Assembly: GCF_026008515.1 (NCBI RefSeq)
Contig: NZ_BQYM01000002.1
Coordinates: 186,001 to 250,000 of the forward strand
Source of the DNA: Hoyosella levis
Lineage (GTDB): Bacteria > Actinomycetota > Actinomycetes > Mycobacteriales > Mycobacteriaceae
Length of the DNA: 64,000 nt
Reading direction: 5' to 3'
A program made the position numbers and the translations under genes. A model generated the notes under the pieces. The model saw only the letters and a list, made by a program, of their open reading frames with translations. It was not told where the DNA came from and ran no database searches. This document shows positions 29,625 to 39,569 of this stretch, one piece after another (the stretch's first letter is position 1; each line of letters opens with the position of its first letter).

Positions 29625-31682
29625 GTGAGCTCGCCCGCTGATCAAGATGCCATCGCCCGTGTCCTTGTGCCGGCGGGGACGGCGGCGGGAAAGGCGATCT
29701 TCGAGGCTGGCCTCCCCACGAAGGGTGGCGAGGGAATCGTCGTCGTGCGGGATTCCGGGGGCAACCTGCGGGATCTCTCCTGGACGCCGGATGAGGACGC
29801 TGAGGTCGATGCGGTTCCGGCGGCCTCCGACGAGGGCCGCATGGTCATCCGGCACTCGTGCGCGCACGTGCTCGCGCAGGCCGTGCAGCAGGAGTTCCCG
29901 GAGGCGAAGCTCGGCATCGGGCCGCCCATCCGCGACGGCTTCTACTACGACTTCCAGGTGGATCGTCCCTTCACCCCCGAGGACCTCACCAAGCTCGAGT
30001 CGCGGATGCGCAAGATCATCAAGCAGTCCCAGCGCTTCTCGCGCCGCGTGGTCGAATCGCTCGACGACGCGCGCGCCGAGCTTGGTAACGAGCCGTTCAA
30101 GCTCGAGCTCATCGACGACAAGTCCGGGATCGACGATCCCGAGGTGATGGAGGTCGGCGGCGCCGAGCTGACGATCTACGACAATGTTGACCCCCGCACC
30201 GGCGAGAAGGTCTGGGCGGACCTGTGCCGCGGACCGCACATCCCCACCACCAAGCACATCCCGGCGTTCAAGCTGACACGCAGCTCGGCCGCTTACTGGC
30301 GAGGTGACCAGAGCCGCGAGGATCTCCAGCGCGTCTACGGCACCGCGTGGGAGACCCAGGAGGCCCTCGACCAGCACCTCGAGCTGCTCGCGGAAGCGGA
30401 GCGCCGTGATCACCGCCGCCTGGGCAACGAGCTCGACCTGTTCAGCTTCCCCAACGAGCTGGGCTCGGGCCTGCCGGTGTTCCATCCGCGCGGCGGCATC
30501 ATTCGCAAGGAGCTCGAGGACTACTCGCGCAAGCGGCACATCGAGGCCGGCTACGAGTTCGTCTACAGCCCCCACATCACCAAGGGCGATCTGTTCCAGG
30601 TCTCGGGCCACCTCGACTGGTACAAGGACGGCATGTTCCCCGCGATGCACATCGACGCGGAGCACGATGAGGATGGCACCCTGCGCAAGCCCGGGCAGGA
30701 CTACTACCTCAAGCCCATGAACTGCCCGATGCACAATCTCATCTTCCGGCACCGCCACCGCTCCTACCGGGAGCTGCCGCTGCGGCTGTTCGAGTTCGGC
30801 TCGGTCTACCGCTACGAGAAGTCCGGCGTGATTCATGGCCTCACCCGTGTTCGTGGCATGACGCAGGATGATGCGCACATCTACTGCACCAAGGACCAGA
30901 TGCATGACGAGCTGACGAGCGTGCTGAACTTCGTGCTCGATCTGCTCAAGGACTACGGCCTCGACGACTTCTACCTCGAGCTCTCCACCAAGGATCCCAT
31001 CAAGTACGTCGGCTCCGACGAGGCGTGGGAGGAATCCACCCGCACCCTGGAGGAGGTGGCGCAGGCATCGGGCCTCGAGCTCGTGCCCGATCCCGGCGGC
31101 GCCGCGTTCTACGGCCCGAAGATCTCCGTGCAGGCGAAGGATGCGCTGGGCCGCACCTGGCAGATGTCGACCATCCAGCTGGACTTCAACCTGCCCGATC
31201 GGTTCGATCTCGTCTACACCGCCGCCGATGGCAGCCGCCAGCGGCCCGTGATGATCCACCGCGCCCTGTTCGGCTCCATCGAGCGCTTCTTCGGCGTGCT
31301 CACCGAGCACTATGCGGGCGCGTTCCCCGCCTGGCTTGCTCCGGTGCAGGTAGTGGGCATCCCCGTGGCCGACGATCACCAGGATCACCTGTTCGACGTG
31401 ATCGCGCAGCTCAAGAAGCAGGGCATCCGGGCCGAGGTCGATTCCAGCGACGAGCGGATGCAGAAGAAGATCCGCACCCACACCACGCAGAAGGTGCCGT
31501 TCATGCTGCTCGCCGGCGCGCGGGATGTCGAAGCAGGGGCGGTCAGTTTCCGCTTCCATGACGGCACCCAGGTCAACGGCGTGCCCGTCGCCGAGGCGGT
31601 GGACGTGATCGCGAGCTGGGTGGGCGACAGGGTCAACAGCGCGCCCAGCGCCGAGGCGATCCGCGAGCGGCAGGGCGCCTGA
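29625..31682 (+). CDS. thrS: Threonyl-tRNA synthetase
   Basis: ThrS charges tRNA-Thr. The 685-residue protein has an N-terminal TGS domain (residues ~5-60), the SAD editing domain with H-S-C-A-H-V-L-A (HxxxH-type), a class II core with motif 2 [19 protein letters not shown], zinc ligand Cys in N-C-P-M-H-N, and the C-terminal anticodon domain ([11 protein letters not shown]). The GTG at 29625 is chosen for its AAGGAG ribosome site and because it starts the TGS domain; an in-frame upstream extension of 47 codons is not protein-like. It directly abuts the HIT gene and leads the phosphatidylinositol-mannoside operon, as in M. tuberculosis (Rv2614c). Confidence 0.96.
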   Translation: MSSPADQDAIARVLVPAGTAAGKAIFEAGLPTKGGEGIVVVRDSGGNLRDLSWTPDEDAEVDAVPAASDEGRMVIRHSCAHVLAQAVQQEFPEAKLGIGPPIRDGFYYDFQVDRPFTPEDLTKLESRMRKIIKQSQRFSRRVVESLDDARAELGNEPFKLELIDDKSGIDDPEVMEVGGAELTIYDNVDPRTGEKVWADLCRGPHIPTTKHIPAFKLTRSSAAYWRGDQSREDLQRVYGTAWETQEALDQHLELLAEAERRDHRRLGNELDLFSFPNELGSGLPVFHPRGGIIRKELEDYSRKRHIEAGYEFVYSPHITKGDLFQVSGHLDWYKDGMFPAMHIDAEHDEDGTLRKPGQDYYLKPMNCPMHNLIFRHRHRSYRELPLRLFEFGSVYRYEKSGVIHGLTRVRGMTQDDAHIYCTKDQMHDELTSVLNFVLDLLKDYGLDDFYLELSTKDPIKYVGSDEAWEESTRTLEEVAQASGLELVPDPGGAAFYGPKISVQAKDALGRTWQMSTIQLDFNLPDRFDLVYTAADGSRQRPVMIHRALFGSIERFFGVLTEHYAGAFPAWLAPVQVVGIPVADDHQDHLFDVIAQLKKQGIRAEVDSSDERMQKKIRTHTTQKVPFMLLAGARDVEAGAVSFRFHDGTQVNGVPVAEAVDVIASWVGDRVNSAPSAEAIRERQGA

Positions 31683-32231
31683 GTGCCCGACGATGAACCC
31701 GCCGTGACCGATACCGGGGTGGGGGATCCTGATCACCTGGACCGGATCTGGACACCTCATCGCATGGCCTACATCGCCGAGGCAACCGGGCCGACCAAGG
31801 ACGAGGGCTGCCCGCTGTGCGCGATCCCCAGGAAGTCCGACGAGGACGGACTGGTCATCGCCCGCGGCGCTGCCGTGTACGCCGTTCTCAACCTGTTCCC
31901 CTACAACCCCGGTCACCTCATGGTCGTGCCCTACCGCCACGTCGCCGACCTCACGGACCTGGCCCCCGACGAGGCGAGCGAGCTGACCGAGTTCACCCAG
32001 ATCGCGTTGCGCACCATCCGCGAGGTATCGCGGCCGCACGGGTTCAACGTCGGCCTCAACCTCGGCAACGCAGCGGGTGGATCCTTGTCCGCGCACTTGC
32101 ACCAGCACCTCGTGCCCCGCTGGGTCGGCGATGCGAACTTCATCACAGTCACTGCGAGCACCAAGGTATTGCCGCAGTTGCTGGGGCAGACCCGGGCGCT
32201 CCTCGCGGAGGCCTGGGCCGCCACCGGATAG
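31683..32231 (+). CDS. HIT-family nucleotide hydrolase/phosphorylase (Rv2613c-like)
   Basis: This 182-residue histidine-triad protein is close to Rv2613c, which is a diadenosine tetraphosphate phosphorylase (established knowledge). The triad H-x-H-x-H is in SAHLHQHLVPRW near residue 140. An N-terminal C-P-L-C-A-I-P pair of cysteines could bind a metal. The GTG start immediately follows the thrS stop. It lies in a conserved unit thrS-HIT-pgsA-patA-pimA. Confidence 0.9.
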   Translation: MPDDEPAVTDTGVGDPDHLDRIWTPHRMAYIAEATGPTKDEGCPLCAIPRKSDEDGLVIARGAAVYAVLNLFPYNPGHLMVVPYRHVADLTDLAPDEASELTEFTQIALRTIREVSRPHGFNVGLNLGNAAGGSLSAHLHQHLVPRWVGDANFITVTASTKVLPQLLGQTRALLAEAWAATG

Positions 32232-32248
32232 GCGCTAACTGATGGTTG

Positions 32249-32276
32249 CCCGGGGCGCGTATCATCCCGCCCCGGG
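32249..32276 (+). terminator. Hairpin between HIT gene and pgsA
   Basis: CCCGGGGCG (32249-32257) pairs perfectly with CGCCCCGGG (32268-32276) around a 10-nt loop. It sits 17 bp after the HIT stop. A TATAGG -10-like element at 32288-32293 follows, suggesting a partial terminator with a fresh promoter for pgsA. Confidence 0.5.
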
Positions 32277-32335
32277 ACCACGCACCGTATAGGCTCGGCG
32301 GCAGGAAACCTCACGGAAACAGGGAACAGGCAATC

Positions 32336-32977
32336 ATGCTCAGTGTGTTCGGCAGGCCCTCGGTATCGAAGGTCACCGCCCCCATCGGGCGCGCCCTCAT
32401 CAGGGCAGGATTGAGCCCCGACGTCGTGACCATCGCTGGAACCGCGCTGAGCGTCGCGGCCGCGATCCTCCTGTTCGCCCGCGACCAGTTGTTCTGGGGC
32501 GCGATCATCATTTCCCTGTTCGTCCTGCTCGATCTCGTCGATGGGGCCATGGCGCGCGCGCGAGGCGGAGGCACCGCGTTCGGCGCGGTGCTCGACGCGA
32601 CCGGCGATCGGATCGCCGACGGCGCGATCTTCGGTTCGCTAGCGTGGTGGGCCGCCTACCATGCTGAATCTCCCACGCTGGTGATCGCGACGCTGATCTG
32701 CCTAGTGGCCTCGCAAGTCGTCTCCTACGCGAAGGCACGGGCCGAAGCGAGCGGGCTGCGCGCCGACGGGGGCCTCGTGGAGCGCTCTGACCGTTTGGTG
32801 ATCGTGCTGCTCGGCGCCGGGTTCACCGGTATCGGCGTGGATTTCGCGATCCATCTCGCGATGTGGCTGCTGGTCGTGGGCAGCATCATCACCGTCGTCC
32901 AGCGAGTCCTCGCGGTCCGGCGCTCGCCGGGAGCAACAACCGTTGTCCCGTTCACCGATGGAGGGGATGCCACGTGA
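32336..32977 (+). CDS. pgsA: Phosphatidylinositol-phosphate synthase (CDP-alcohol phosphatidyltransferase)
   Basis: This 213-residue membrane enzyme joins CDP-diacylglycerol and inositol 1-phosphate to make phosphatidylinositol phosphate, the precursor of PIMs and LAM. The complete CDP-alcohol signature D-x2-D-G-x2-A-R-x8-G-x3-D-x3-D is present (D-L-V-D-G-A-M-A-R ... G-A-V-L-D-A-T-G-D). About six membrane segments are visible. Context with patA and pimA identifies it as the PI-type enzyme and not phosphatidylglycerophosphate synthase. Its stop overlaps the patA start (GTGA). Confidence 0.92.
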   Translation: MLSVFGRPSVSKVTAPIGRALIRAGLSPDVVTIAGTALSVAAAILLFARDQLFWGAIIISLFVLLDLVDGAMARARGGGTAFGAVLDATGDRIADGAIFGSLAWWAAYHAESPTLVIATLICLVASQVVSYAKARAEASGLRADGGLVERSDRLVIVLLGAGFTGIGVDFAIHLAMWLLVVGSIITVVQRVLAVRRSPGATTVVPFTDGGDAT

Positions 32978-33879
32978 CGCTCTCCGAGACAGCCGCGGAG
33001 CTTGCCTACGCCTCCGGGTGGCGGCTCGTCCGCTCCATGCCGGGTACCGTCGCGGACGGCCTGTTCACCGCGGGCGCCGACTATGCGAACCGCAACGGCG
33101 GGCCGGCCCAGTTGCGCCGCAACCTCGCGCGCGTCATGGGCGTTCCCCCGATCGCGGTGCCCGACGTCCTGATGCGGGAAGCCATGCGCTCCTACGCACG
33201 GTACTGGCAGGAGGCGTTCCGCCTGCCGTCGATGGATCTTGCCGCGACCGCGCGCGCGATCGATGCCAGCGTGATGGGGCGCGAGCACCTCGATGCTGCC
33301 CTGGCCGAGGGCAGGGGAGTGGTCGCGGCACTGCCGCACAGTGGCAACTGGGACCTTGCTGGCGTCTGGCTGGCTCAGACTCACGGTAGGTTCACCACGG
33401 TCGCCGAGCGGCTCAAGCCCGAGTCGCTGTATGAGCGGTTCGTGGCCTTCCGGGAATCGCTCGGCTTCGAGATCGTTCCCGCGACGGGTGGCGAGGTGCC
33501 GCCGTACCAGGTTCTCCGGGAACGCCTGGCCGCCGGAGGGGTCGTGTGCTTGTTGGCCGACCGGGATCTCACGGCCAGCGGAATACCAGTGGATTTCTTC
33601 GGCCAGCGGACTAGTTTTCCCGGCGGTCCCGCCCGGCTCGCCGCGGAGACCGGGGCGGCGCTCCTGCCCGCGCACTGCTGGTTCACCAGCAACGGCTGGG
33701 GCTTCAAGGTCGAGCCCGAGATCGATGTGGCAGCCGGGACGGCCCGCGCGACCCAGCAGCTCGCTGATGCGTTCTCGCTGAACATCGTGCGATACCCCGC
33801 GGACTGGCACATGCTGCAGCCGCTGTGGTGGGAGGACCTCTCGGCTGCGCGCCTCGAGCGGATGGGAGTGGCCCACTGA
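32974..33879 (+). CDS. patA: Phosphatidylinositol mannoside acyltransferase PatA
   Basis: PatA acylates the 6-position of the mannose on PIM1/PIM2 at the inner face of the membrane. The 301-residue protein has the catalytic H-x4-D-like motif L-P-H-S-G-N-W-D-L-A-G and the distal L-L-A-D-R-D-L-T and P-x-D-W-H-M-L-Q-P segments of lipid A acyltransferase-like enzymes. The GTG at 32974 is preceded by GGAGGGG and forms a GTGA overlap with pgsA. Its stop overlaps the pimA start by one base. It matches Rv2611c in place and content. Confidence 0.92.
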   Translation: MTLSETAAELAYASGWRLVRSMPGTVADGLFTAGADYANRNGGPAQLRRNLARVMGVPPIAVPDVLMREAMRSYARYWQEAFRLPSMDLAATARAIDASVMGREHLDAALAEGRGVVAALPHSGNWDLAGVWLAQTHGRFTTVAERLKPESLYERFVAFRESLGFEIVPATGGEVPPYQVLRERLAAGGVVCLLADRDLTASGIPVDFFGQRTSFPGGPARLAAETGAALLPAHCWFTSNGWGFKVEPEIDVAAGTARATQQLADAFSLNIVRYPADWHMLQPLWWEDLSAARLERMGVAH

Positions 33880-35015
33880 TGCGGATCGGCATGGTTTGCC
33901 CCTACTCGTTCGACGTCTCCGGTGGCGTGCAGGCGCACGTGGTGGAGCTCGCCGGCGTGCTCATCGAGATGGGCCACGAGGTGAGTGTCCTCGCTCCCGC
34001 CACCCCCGGTACCGATCTGCCTCCCTATGTGGTGTCGGCGGGCCGGGCGGTGCCCATTCCGTACAACGGCTCGGTCGCGCGCCTGCGATTCGGTCCCGTC
34101 ACCTATCAGCGCGTGCGCAAGTGGTTGCAGGACGGCCAGTTCGATGTCGTGCACCTGCACGAGCCGAACGCGCCCAGCCTGTCGATGCTCGCCCTCAGCC
34201 TCGCCGAGGTGCCCGTGGTCGCCACGTTCCACACGTCCACCACCAAGTCCTTGATGCTCAGCACCGTCCAGCCAGTGCTGCAGCCGCTGCTCGAGAAGAT
34301 CAACGGCAAGATCGCGGTGTCCGAGCTCGCGCGGCGATGGCAGATCGAATCGCTGGGCTCCGATGCGGTGGAGATTCCGAATGGAGTGCGGGTCGGCTTC
34401 TTCGCCACAGCTCCACCCCTCGAGGGCTACCCGCGCCCCGGCAAGACCTTGCTCTTCCTCGGTCGCTATGACGAGCCGCGAAAGGGCATGTCGGTCCTCG
34501 TCTCGGCGCTGCCCTCTGTCGTCGAGCGCCACCCCGATCTCGAGGTCATCGTGGTCGGCCGCGGCGATGAGGCGGCGCTGCGCGCCGAGCTCGGGCCGCT
34601 CGAGAGCCATTTCCGATTCCTGGGCCAGGTCAGCGACGAGGAGAAGGCATCGGCGCTGCGCAGCGCCGATGTGTATTGCGCCCCCAACCTCGGGGGAGAG
34701 AGCTTCGGCATCGTTCTGGTCGAGGCGATGGCGGCGGGCACCCCGGTCGTGGCGAGCGAGCTCGATGCGTTCCGGCGTGTCCTGCGCGATGGCCGTGCCG
34801 GATGCCTCACCAGTCTCGATGATGGCGCGAGCCTTGCCCGCGGCATCGACCGCGTGCTCACCGACCGCGAATACCGGGACGAGCTCGTCGCCGAGGCGAG
34901 CATCGCGGTCCTGCACTATGACTGGAGCGTGGTCTCGCGCCAGGTCTTGCGCGTGTACGAGGCCGTGGCCGGGACACGCACCCCGGTGCCGCGACCGCTG
35001 GCACGGAAGAGCTAG
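33879..35015 (+). CDS. pimA: Phosphatidylinositol alpha-mannosyltransferase PimA
   Basis: PimA transfers mannose from GDP-mannose to the 2-position of phosphatidylinositol, starting PIM synthesis. The 378-residue GT-B/GT4 enzyme is the same length as M. tuberculosis PimA. The N-terminal G-M-V-C-P-Y-S-F-D-V-S-G-G-V-Q-A-H-V and F-H-T-S motifs and the C-terminal E-S-F-G-I-V-L-V-E-A-M-A-A-G (E-x7-E) motif are seen. The start at ATG 33879 overlaps the patA stop. It is followed nine bases later by a NUDIX gene. Confidence 0.95.
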   Translation: MRIGMVCPYSFDVSGGVQAHVVELAGVLIEMGHEVSVLAPATPGTDLPPYVVSAGRAVPIPYNGSVARLRFGPVTYQRVRKWLQDGQFDVVHLHEPNAPSLSMLALSLAEVPVVATFHTSTTKSLMLSTVQPVLQPLLEKINGKIAVSELARRWQIESLGSDAVEIPNGVRVGFFATAPPLEGYPRPGKTLLFLGRYDEPRKGMSVLVSALPSVVERHPDLEVIVVGRGDEAALRAELGPLESHFRFLGQVSDEEKASALRSADVYCAPNLGGESFGIVLVEAMAAGTPVVASELDAFRRVLRDGRAGCLTSLDDGASLARGIDRVLTDREYRDELVAEASIAVLHYDWSVVSRQVLRVYEAVAGTRTPVPRPLARKS

Positions 35016-35024
35016 GGGGCCGCC

Positions 35025-36083
35025 GTGCTGCCATTCTGGGTGCTGCTCATAGTTCTCGCGCTGGCGATCGTCGTCGTGCTTGTCGTGGCTTGGCTGATGT
35101 CCACCGCCAACCGGCTCGACCGGCTCCACATCCGGTACGACAAGGCCTGGCAGTCGCTCGATGCCTCGCTCGCGCGCCGAGCCGTGGTGGCACGGGCTAT
35201 CGCCCAAGCGCTCAGGGAGCCACGGATAGCCCGCCTCGCTGATCGAGCGGAACGCGCCGACCGGGACGCCCGCGAGGATGCCGAGAACCAGCTTTCCGGA
35301 GCATTGTCGCAGGTCACCCTGGAGGACCTGTCCCCGGCTCTTGTGGCGGAGCTGGCCGATGCCGAGGCCCGCGTGACGATCGCGCGGCGCTTCCACAATG
35401 ATGCTGTCGGCGATACGCGGGCACTGCGGCAACGCAGGCCCGTGCGGTGGCTCCGGCTCGCCGGAACCGCGCCACGGCCCCGGTTCTTCGAGATCATCGA
35501 GCGGGAGTTCGTGCCGCCCGTGGAGCACCTGCGCGCGACCGTGGCGCGGGGGGTCGCGCCCGAGCGGGCCCTGGAGCCCGTGGGCTCGCCGCGGCGCGAT
35601 TCGGCGCGGGTGCTGCTGCTCGATGGCGAGGGAAGCGTGCTGCTCGTGCAAGGAACCGATCCCGAGGATCCGGGGCCGACCTTCTGGTTCACTCCAGGGG
35701 GAGGGCTCGAGACTGGCGAGGACGTGCGTGATGCCGCCCGCCGCGAGGTCGCCGAGGAGACTGGCCGCGTGCTCACCGATGAGGAACTGCACGGCCCTGT
35801 CTGGGAACGTACCGAGGAGTTCACGTTCAACGGCACGGCCATGCGCAGCGAGGAGAAGTTCCTGGTGTGCCTGACAGGCCGGTTCGATCCCGTGCCCGCC
35901 GGGCTGACCGAGCTGGAACTACGGGCCGTCCTGGGTTTCCGCTGGTGCGACGCCGCCGCCATCCGCGAGCTGTGCGCGCAGGGGGAGCAGGTGTATCCGC
36001 GCGAGCTCGCTGGGCTCATCGCGGAGGCGGAGGGCATCGCATCCGGGCGGGTGCCCCCGCCACCGCCTCGCTCCATCACGTAG
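35025..36083 (+). CDS. Membrane-anchored NUDIX hydrolase (Rv2609c-like)
   Basis: This 352-residue protein starts with a membrane segment (residues 4-26), then a helical region with LemA-like character (S-T-A-N-R-L-D-R-L-H-I-R-Y-D-K-A-W), and a C-terminal NUDIX domain. The NUDIX box G-x5-E-x7-R-E-V-x-E-E-x-G is complete in GGGLETGEDVRDAARREVAEETG. The substrate is unknown. It is the last gene of the pgsA-patA-pimA operon here and in M. tuberculosis, suggesting a link with inositol or GDP-mannose metabolism, which is inference. Confidence 0.88.
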   Translation: MLPFWVLLIVLALAIVVVLVVAWLMSTANRLDRLHIRYDKAWQSLDASLARRAVVARAIAQALREPRIARLADRAERADRDAREDAENQLSGALSQVTLEDLSPALVAELADAEARVTIARRFHNDAVGDTRALRQRRPVRWLRLAGTAPRPRFFEIIEREFVPPVEHLRATVARGVAPERALEPVGSPRRDSARVLLLDGEGSVLLVQGTDPEDPGPTFWFTPGGGLETGEDVRDAARREVAEETGRVLTDEELHGPVWERTEEFTFNGTAMRSEEKFLVCLTGRFDPVPAGLTELELRAVLGFRWCDAAAIRELCAQGEQVYPRELAGLIAEAEGIASGRVPPPPPRSIT

Positions 36084-36100
36084 TGCCAGGAGGGTCCGGC

Positions 36101-36130
36101 TTCGCGCTACGGGCCTCGCCCTCCTAGGAT
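36101..36130 (+). promoter_or_regulatory. Candidate promoter of pdxS
   Basis: TTCGCG (36101-36106) and TAGGAT (36125-36130) are 18 bp apart. The leader to the pdxS GTG start is about 45 bp and contains a good AGGAG. Confidence 0.5.
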
Positions 36131-36182
36131 GGTGTGGTTAGCAGACCACCCCTTGAGGGCCTTATGTGCAGGAGTGACTTTC

Positions 36183-37103
36183 GTGAGCGCATCCCCTTCC
36201 AGTCCCACTAACTCCGCCGAGCATGCGACCGGCACCGCGCGCGTCAAGCGCGGCATGGCGGAAATGCTCAAGGGTGGGGTGATCATGGATGTCGTCACCC
36301 CCGAGCAGGCGAAGATCGCCGAGGACGCGGGCGCCGTTGCGGTCATGGCGCTCGAGCGGGTGCCCGCTGACATCCGCGCCCAGGGCGGCGTGGTGCGCAT
36401 GAGCGATCCCGATATGATCCAGGGCATCATCGATGCCGTGTCGATCCCGGTCATGGCGAAGGCGCGCATCGGCCATTTCGTGGAGGCCCAGATCCTGCAG
36501 AGCCTCGGCGTGGACTACATCGATGAGTCCGAGGTGCTTACGCCTGCCGACTACGCCAATCACATCGACAAGTGGCAGTTCACGGTGCCTTTCGTGTGTG
36601 GCGCGACGAATCTCGGCGAGGCGCTGCGGCGCATCACCGAGGGCGCGGCAATGATTCGATCCAAGGGCGAGGCCGGCACGGGCGATGTGTCCAATGCCAC
36701 CACGCACATGCGCGAGATCGGGGGCGCGATCCGGCGCCTGGGCGCATTGAGCCAGGACGAGCTGTTCGTGGCGGCGAAGGAGCTTCAGGCGCCGTATGAG
36801 CTGGTCGCCGAGGTTGCCGCTACGGGCAAGCTGCCGGTGGTGATGTTCACCGCGGGTGGCATCGCGACCCCGGCGGACGCGGCCATGATGATGCAGCTCG
36901 GCGCGGAGGGCGTGTTCGTCGGCTCGGGGATCTTCAAGTCCGGCGATCCGGTGAAGCGCGCAGCGGCTATCGTGAAAGCCACCACCTACTTCGACGATCC
37001 GGATATGTTGGCCTCGGTGTCCCGCGGTCTCGGCGAGGCGATGGTCGGCATCAATGTCGACGATATTCCTGTCTCTCATCGCCTGTCCGACCGCGGCTGG
37101 TGA
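36183..37103 (+). CDS. pdxS: Pyridoxal 5'-phosphate synthase subunit PdxS
   Basis: PdxS makes PLP from ribose 5-phosphate, glyceraldehyde 3-phosphate and ammonia supplied by PdxT. The 306-residue TIM barrel has the catalytic lysines in [10 protein letters not shown] and in R-S-K-G-E-A-G-T-G, with D-V-V-T-P-E-Q and [14 protein letters not shown] at 36183 follows AGGAG and gives standard length; an upstream in-frame start is unlikely. tesB separates it from pdxT, as in M. tuberculosis. Confidence 0.96.
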   Translation: MSASPSSPTNSAEHATGTARVKRGMAEMLKGGVIMDVVTPEQAKIAEDAGAVAVMALERVPADIRAQGGVVRMSDPDMIQGIIDAVSIPVMAKARIGHFVEAQILQSLGVDYIDESEVLTPADYANHIDKWQFTVPFVCGATNLGEALRRITEGAAMIRSKGEAGTGDVSNATTHMREIGGAIRRLGALSQDELFVAAKELQAPYELVAEVAATGKLPVVMFTAGGIATPADAAMMMQLGAEGVFVGSGIFKSGDPVKRAAAIVKATTYFDDPDMLASVSRGLGEAMVGINVDDIPVSHRLSDRGW

Positions 37104-37142
37104 CGCAGCACCACTGATCACGATCGAACAGGAAAGGGCAAC

Positions 37143-37967
37143 ATGGCCACCATCGAGGAAGTCCTGGATGTCGAGCAGATCGAGAAGGACATCTTTCGCG
37201 GCGAGCCCGTGGAGACCCTGCTGCACCGGACATTCGGGGGCCAGGTTGCTTGCCAGTCGCTGATCGCAGCGGTCAGAACGGTGGCTCCTGAATTCCGGGT
37301 GCATTCGATGCACGCCTACTTCCTGCGCCCGGGCAAGCCGAAGATGCCCACGGTGTACCTCGTGGACCGGATCCGCGAGGGTCGCTCGTTCTGCACCCGG
37401 CGCATCCAGGCCGTGCAGGATGGCGAGGCGATCTTCGTCATGTCGGCCTCCTTCCATGTGGGGGATCCGGGGATCGAGCACAGCGATGTGGTGCCGCCGG
37501 TGCCGCGGGCGGAGGACCTGCCCGATCCAGCGGACGTGCCGGAGCTGAAGGACCGCTGGGAGCTCAAGGAATGGTCCAACTGGGACCTGCGGATCGTGCC
37601 GCCGGACCAGACCGAGCTGCACCCGAGGCTCGCGTCGCAGCAGCGGGTGTGGATGCGCTACCGCGGGGAGATCGCCGACGACCCCACCGCGCATGTGTGC
37701 GCGCTCGCTTACATGAGCGACATGCTGCTGCTCGGCTCGTCGCTGGGCCCGCACCCCAAGGAGCGGTCCAAGGTGCAGCTCGCGTCTCTCGACCATGCCA
37801 TGTGGTTCATGCAGCCATTCCGGGCCGATCAATGGTTGCTGTATGACCAGACCTCGCCCTACGCCGGCCACGGCCGGGCATTGACCCAGGGGCGAATCTG
37901 GGACGCGGAGGGCAGGCTCGTGGCTGCGGTGGTGCAGGAGGGGCTCACCCGGCTGCCGAAGGACTGA
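37143..37967 (+). CDS. tesB: Acyl-CoA thioesterase II
   Basis: TesB hydrolyses acyl-CoA to free fatty acid and CoA. The 274-residue protein has two hot-dog folds: the N-terminal one with [12 protein letters not shown] and [12 protein letters not shown], the C-terminal one with [20 protein letters not shown] near the end contains the Q of the catalytic triad. AGGAAAGG precedes the ATG. It lies between pdxS and pdxT; a functional tie to PLP synthesis is not evident. Confidence 0.92.
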   Translation: MATIEEVLDVEQIEKDIFRGEPVETLLHRTFGGQVACQSLIAAVRTVAPEFRVHSMHAYFLRPGKPKMPTVYLVDRIREGRSFCTRRIQAVQDGEAIFVMSASFHVGDPGIEHSDVVPPVPRAEDLPDPADVPELKDRWELKEWSNWDLRIVPPDQTELHPRLASQQRVWMRYRGEIADDPTAHVCALAYMSDMLLLGSSLGPHPKERSKVQLASLDHAMWFMQPFRADQWLLYDQTSPYAGHGRALTQGRIWDAEGRLVAAVVQEGLTRLPKD

Positions 37968-38023
37968 CTGCCTGGCTGGCCGCTATTTCGACATTCGCCG
38001 GGCGACGCCCTACTCTGTCGCGA

Positions 38024-38644
38024 GTGGAATCCCGACTCGTCATAGGTGTCCTGTCGCTGCAGGGCGATGTCCGCGAGCACATGCATGCGCTCGAAGCAGT
38101 GGGGGCCGAGCCAGTGCGCGTGCGCCGTACATCGGAGATCGACAGTGTCGACGGCCTCGTCATCCCGGGTGGCGAATCAACGACGATGAGCCGCCTGCTC
38201 ACCGTGTTCGACCTCTTCGAACCGTTGCGGGCCGCCCTGGGCGAGGGGCTTCCCGCGTACGGCTCCTGCGCTGGCATGATCATGCTTGCTTCCTCCGTCC
38301 TCGATACCCGCCCGGACGCGGTGAGCCTGGGAGCGCTCGATATCACCGTGCGCCGCAATGCGTTTGGCCGCCAGGTGGATTCCTTCGAGGAGGATCTCGC
38401 CATGCAGGGCATCGAGGGGGAGCCGTTGCGGGCGGTGTTCATCCGGGCGCCGTGGGTCGAGGATTGCGGTCCAGGCGTCGAGGTGCTCGCCACGGTGCAG
38501 ACGGGGCCCGCCGCGGGCCGCGTCGTCGCGGTACGCCAGGGATCAGTAATGGCGACCTCGTTCCATCCCGAGGTGACGGGTGATCGTCGCGTGCACGGCT
38601 TGTTCGTCGACAGCGTGCGGAACAAAGCGGGGCGGCAGGGGTAA
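38024..38644 (+). CDS. pdxT: Pyridoxal 5'-phosphate synthase glutaminase subunit PdxT
   Basis: PdxT hydrolyses glutamine to feed ammonia to PdxS. The 206-residue class I glutaminase has G-G-E-S-T-T at the oxyanion region, the nucleophile Cys in Y-G-S-C-A-G-M-I, and the His/Glu pair in F-H-P-E-V. GTG 38024 gives a normal N-terminus ([13 protein letters not shown]) although no strong ribosome site is visible. Confidence 0.95.
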   Translation: MESRLVIGVLSLQGDVREHMHALEAVGAEPVRVRRTSEIDSVDGLVIPGGESTTMSRLLTVFDLFEPLRAALGEGLPAYGSCAGMIMLASSVLDTRPDAVSLGALDITVRRNAFGRQVDSFEEDLAMQGIEGEPLRAVFIRAPWVEDCGPGVEVLATVQTGPAAGRVVAVRQGSVMATSFHPEVTGDRRVHGLFVDSVRNKAGRQG

Positions 38645-38708
38645 CATTCCCCACGCCATCCAAGGCCTCGTAGTGAACGACTGGTGACGTCGGAAGGAAC
38701 CGGACCAT

Positions 38709-39461
38709 ATGAGCGGCCACTCCAAATGGGCCACCACCAAGCACAAGAAGGCTGCCATCGACGCCAAGCGCGGCAAGCTCTTTGCCAAGCTGGTCAAGAA
38801 TGTCGAGGTCGCGGCACGCACCGGCGGTGGTGACCCCACGGGCAATCCCACGCTCTATGACGCCATCCAGAAGGCCAAGAAGGCCTCGGTGCCCAATGAC
38901 AACATCGAGCGGGCGCGCAAGCGAGGCTCCGGCGAGGAAGCCGGTGGCGCCGACTGGCAGACCATCATGTACGAGGGCTACGGGCCGAATGGCGTAGCGC
39001 TCCTCATCGAGTGCCTCACCGACAACCGCAACCGCGCTGCCGGCGAGGTGCGCACCGCGATGAGCCGCAACGGCGGCAACATGGCCGATGCGGGATCAGT
39101 GGCCTACATGTTCTCCCGCAAGGGCGTGGTGGTCCTGGAGAAGAACGGCCTCTCCGAGGATGACATCCTGCTCGCGGTGCTCGAGGCCGGCGCCGAGGAG
39201 GTCAACGACCTGGGCGAGAGCTTCGAGATCGTCTCCGAGCCCACCGACCTCGTGGCGGTCCGCAGCGCGCTCGTCGACTCAGGGATCGACTATGACTCGG
39301 CCGAGCCAAGCTTCCAGCCCTCGATGAGCGTCGCCGTCGATGTCGAGACCGCCCGCAAGGTGTTGCGCCTCATCGATGCCCTCGAGGATTGTGATGACGT
39401 GCAGAACGTCTACTCGAACATCGACATCTCCGATGAGGTCCTTGCCCAGCTCGACGAATGA
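38709..39461 (+). CDS. YebC/PmpR-family regulatory protein
   Basis: This 250-residue cytoplasmic protein belongs to the YebC/TACO1 family, which assists translation of polyproline tracts or acts as a DNA-binding regulator. The N-terminus [14 protein letters not shown] and the [10 protein letters not shown] segment are diagnostic. AGGAACCGG lies before the ATG. It immediately precedes the ruvCAB operon, as is common in bacteria. Confidence 0.95.
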   Translation: MSGHSKWATTKHKKAAIDAKRGKLFAKLVKNVEVAARTGGGDPTGNPTLYDAIQKAKKASVPNDNIERARKRGSGEEAGGADWQTIMYEGYGPNGVALLIECLTDNRNRAAGEVRTAMSRNGGNMADAGSVAYMFSRKGVVVLEKNGLSEDDILLAVLEAGAEEVNDLGESFEIVSEPTDLVAVRSALVDSGIDYDSAEPSFQPSMSVAVDVETARKVLRLIDALEDCDDVQNVYSNIDISDEVLAQLDE

Positions 39462-39536
39462 TGATCCGGCCCGACCGGTCGCCGCGACTCGCCCAGTGCT
39501 CGGGGAAGACCGAGCGGGGCGATGTCCACTACACTA

Positions 39537-39552
39537 TCGAACAACTGTTCGC
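39537..39552 (+). promoter_or_regulatory. LexA (SOS) box upstream of ruvCAB
   Basis: TCGAAC-AACT-GTTCGC matches the actinobacterial SOS box TCGAAC-N4-GTTCGA with one mismatch at the last base. A TACACT -10-like hexamer at 39530-39535 is just upstream, so LexA bound here would cover the transcription start. It is 18 bp before the ruvC start. Confidence 0.85.
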
Positions 39553-39569
39553 ATGGGGTGGAGGTGCGC

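Noticed and set aside
29550-32108. An 852-codon open frame on the minus strand opposite thrS.
   Set aside because: It is a high-GC shadow frame of thrS and the HIT gene; the plus-strand genes have complete family motifs.
35025-36083. A LemA protein.
   Set aside because: The N-terminal part has LemA-like helices only; the C-terminal half has a complete NUDIX box, and synteny matches the Rv2609c NUDIX protein.
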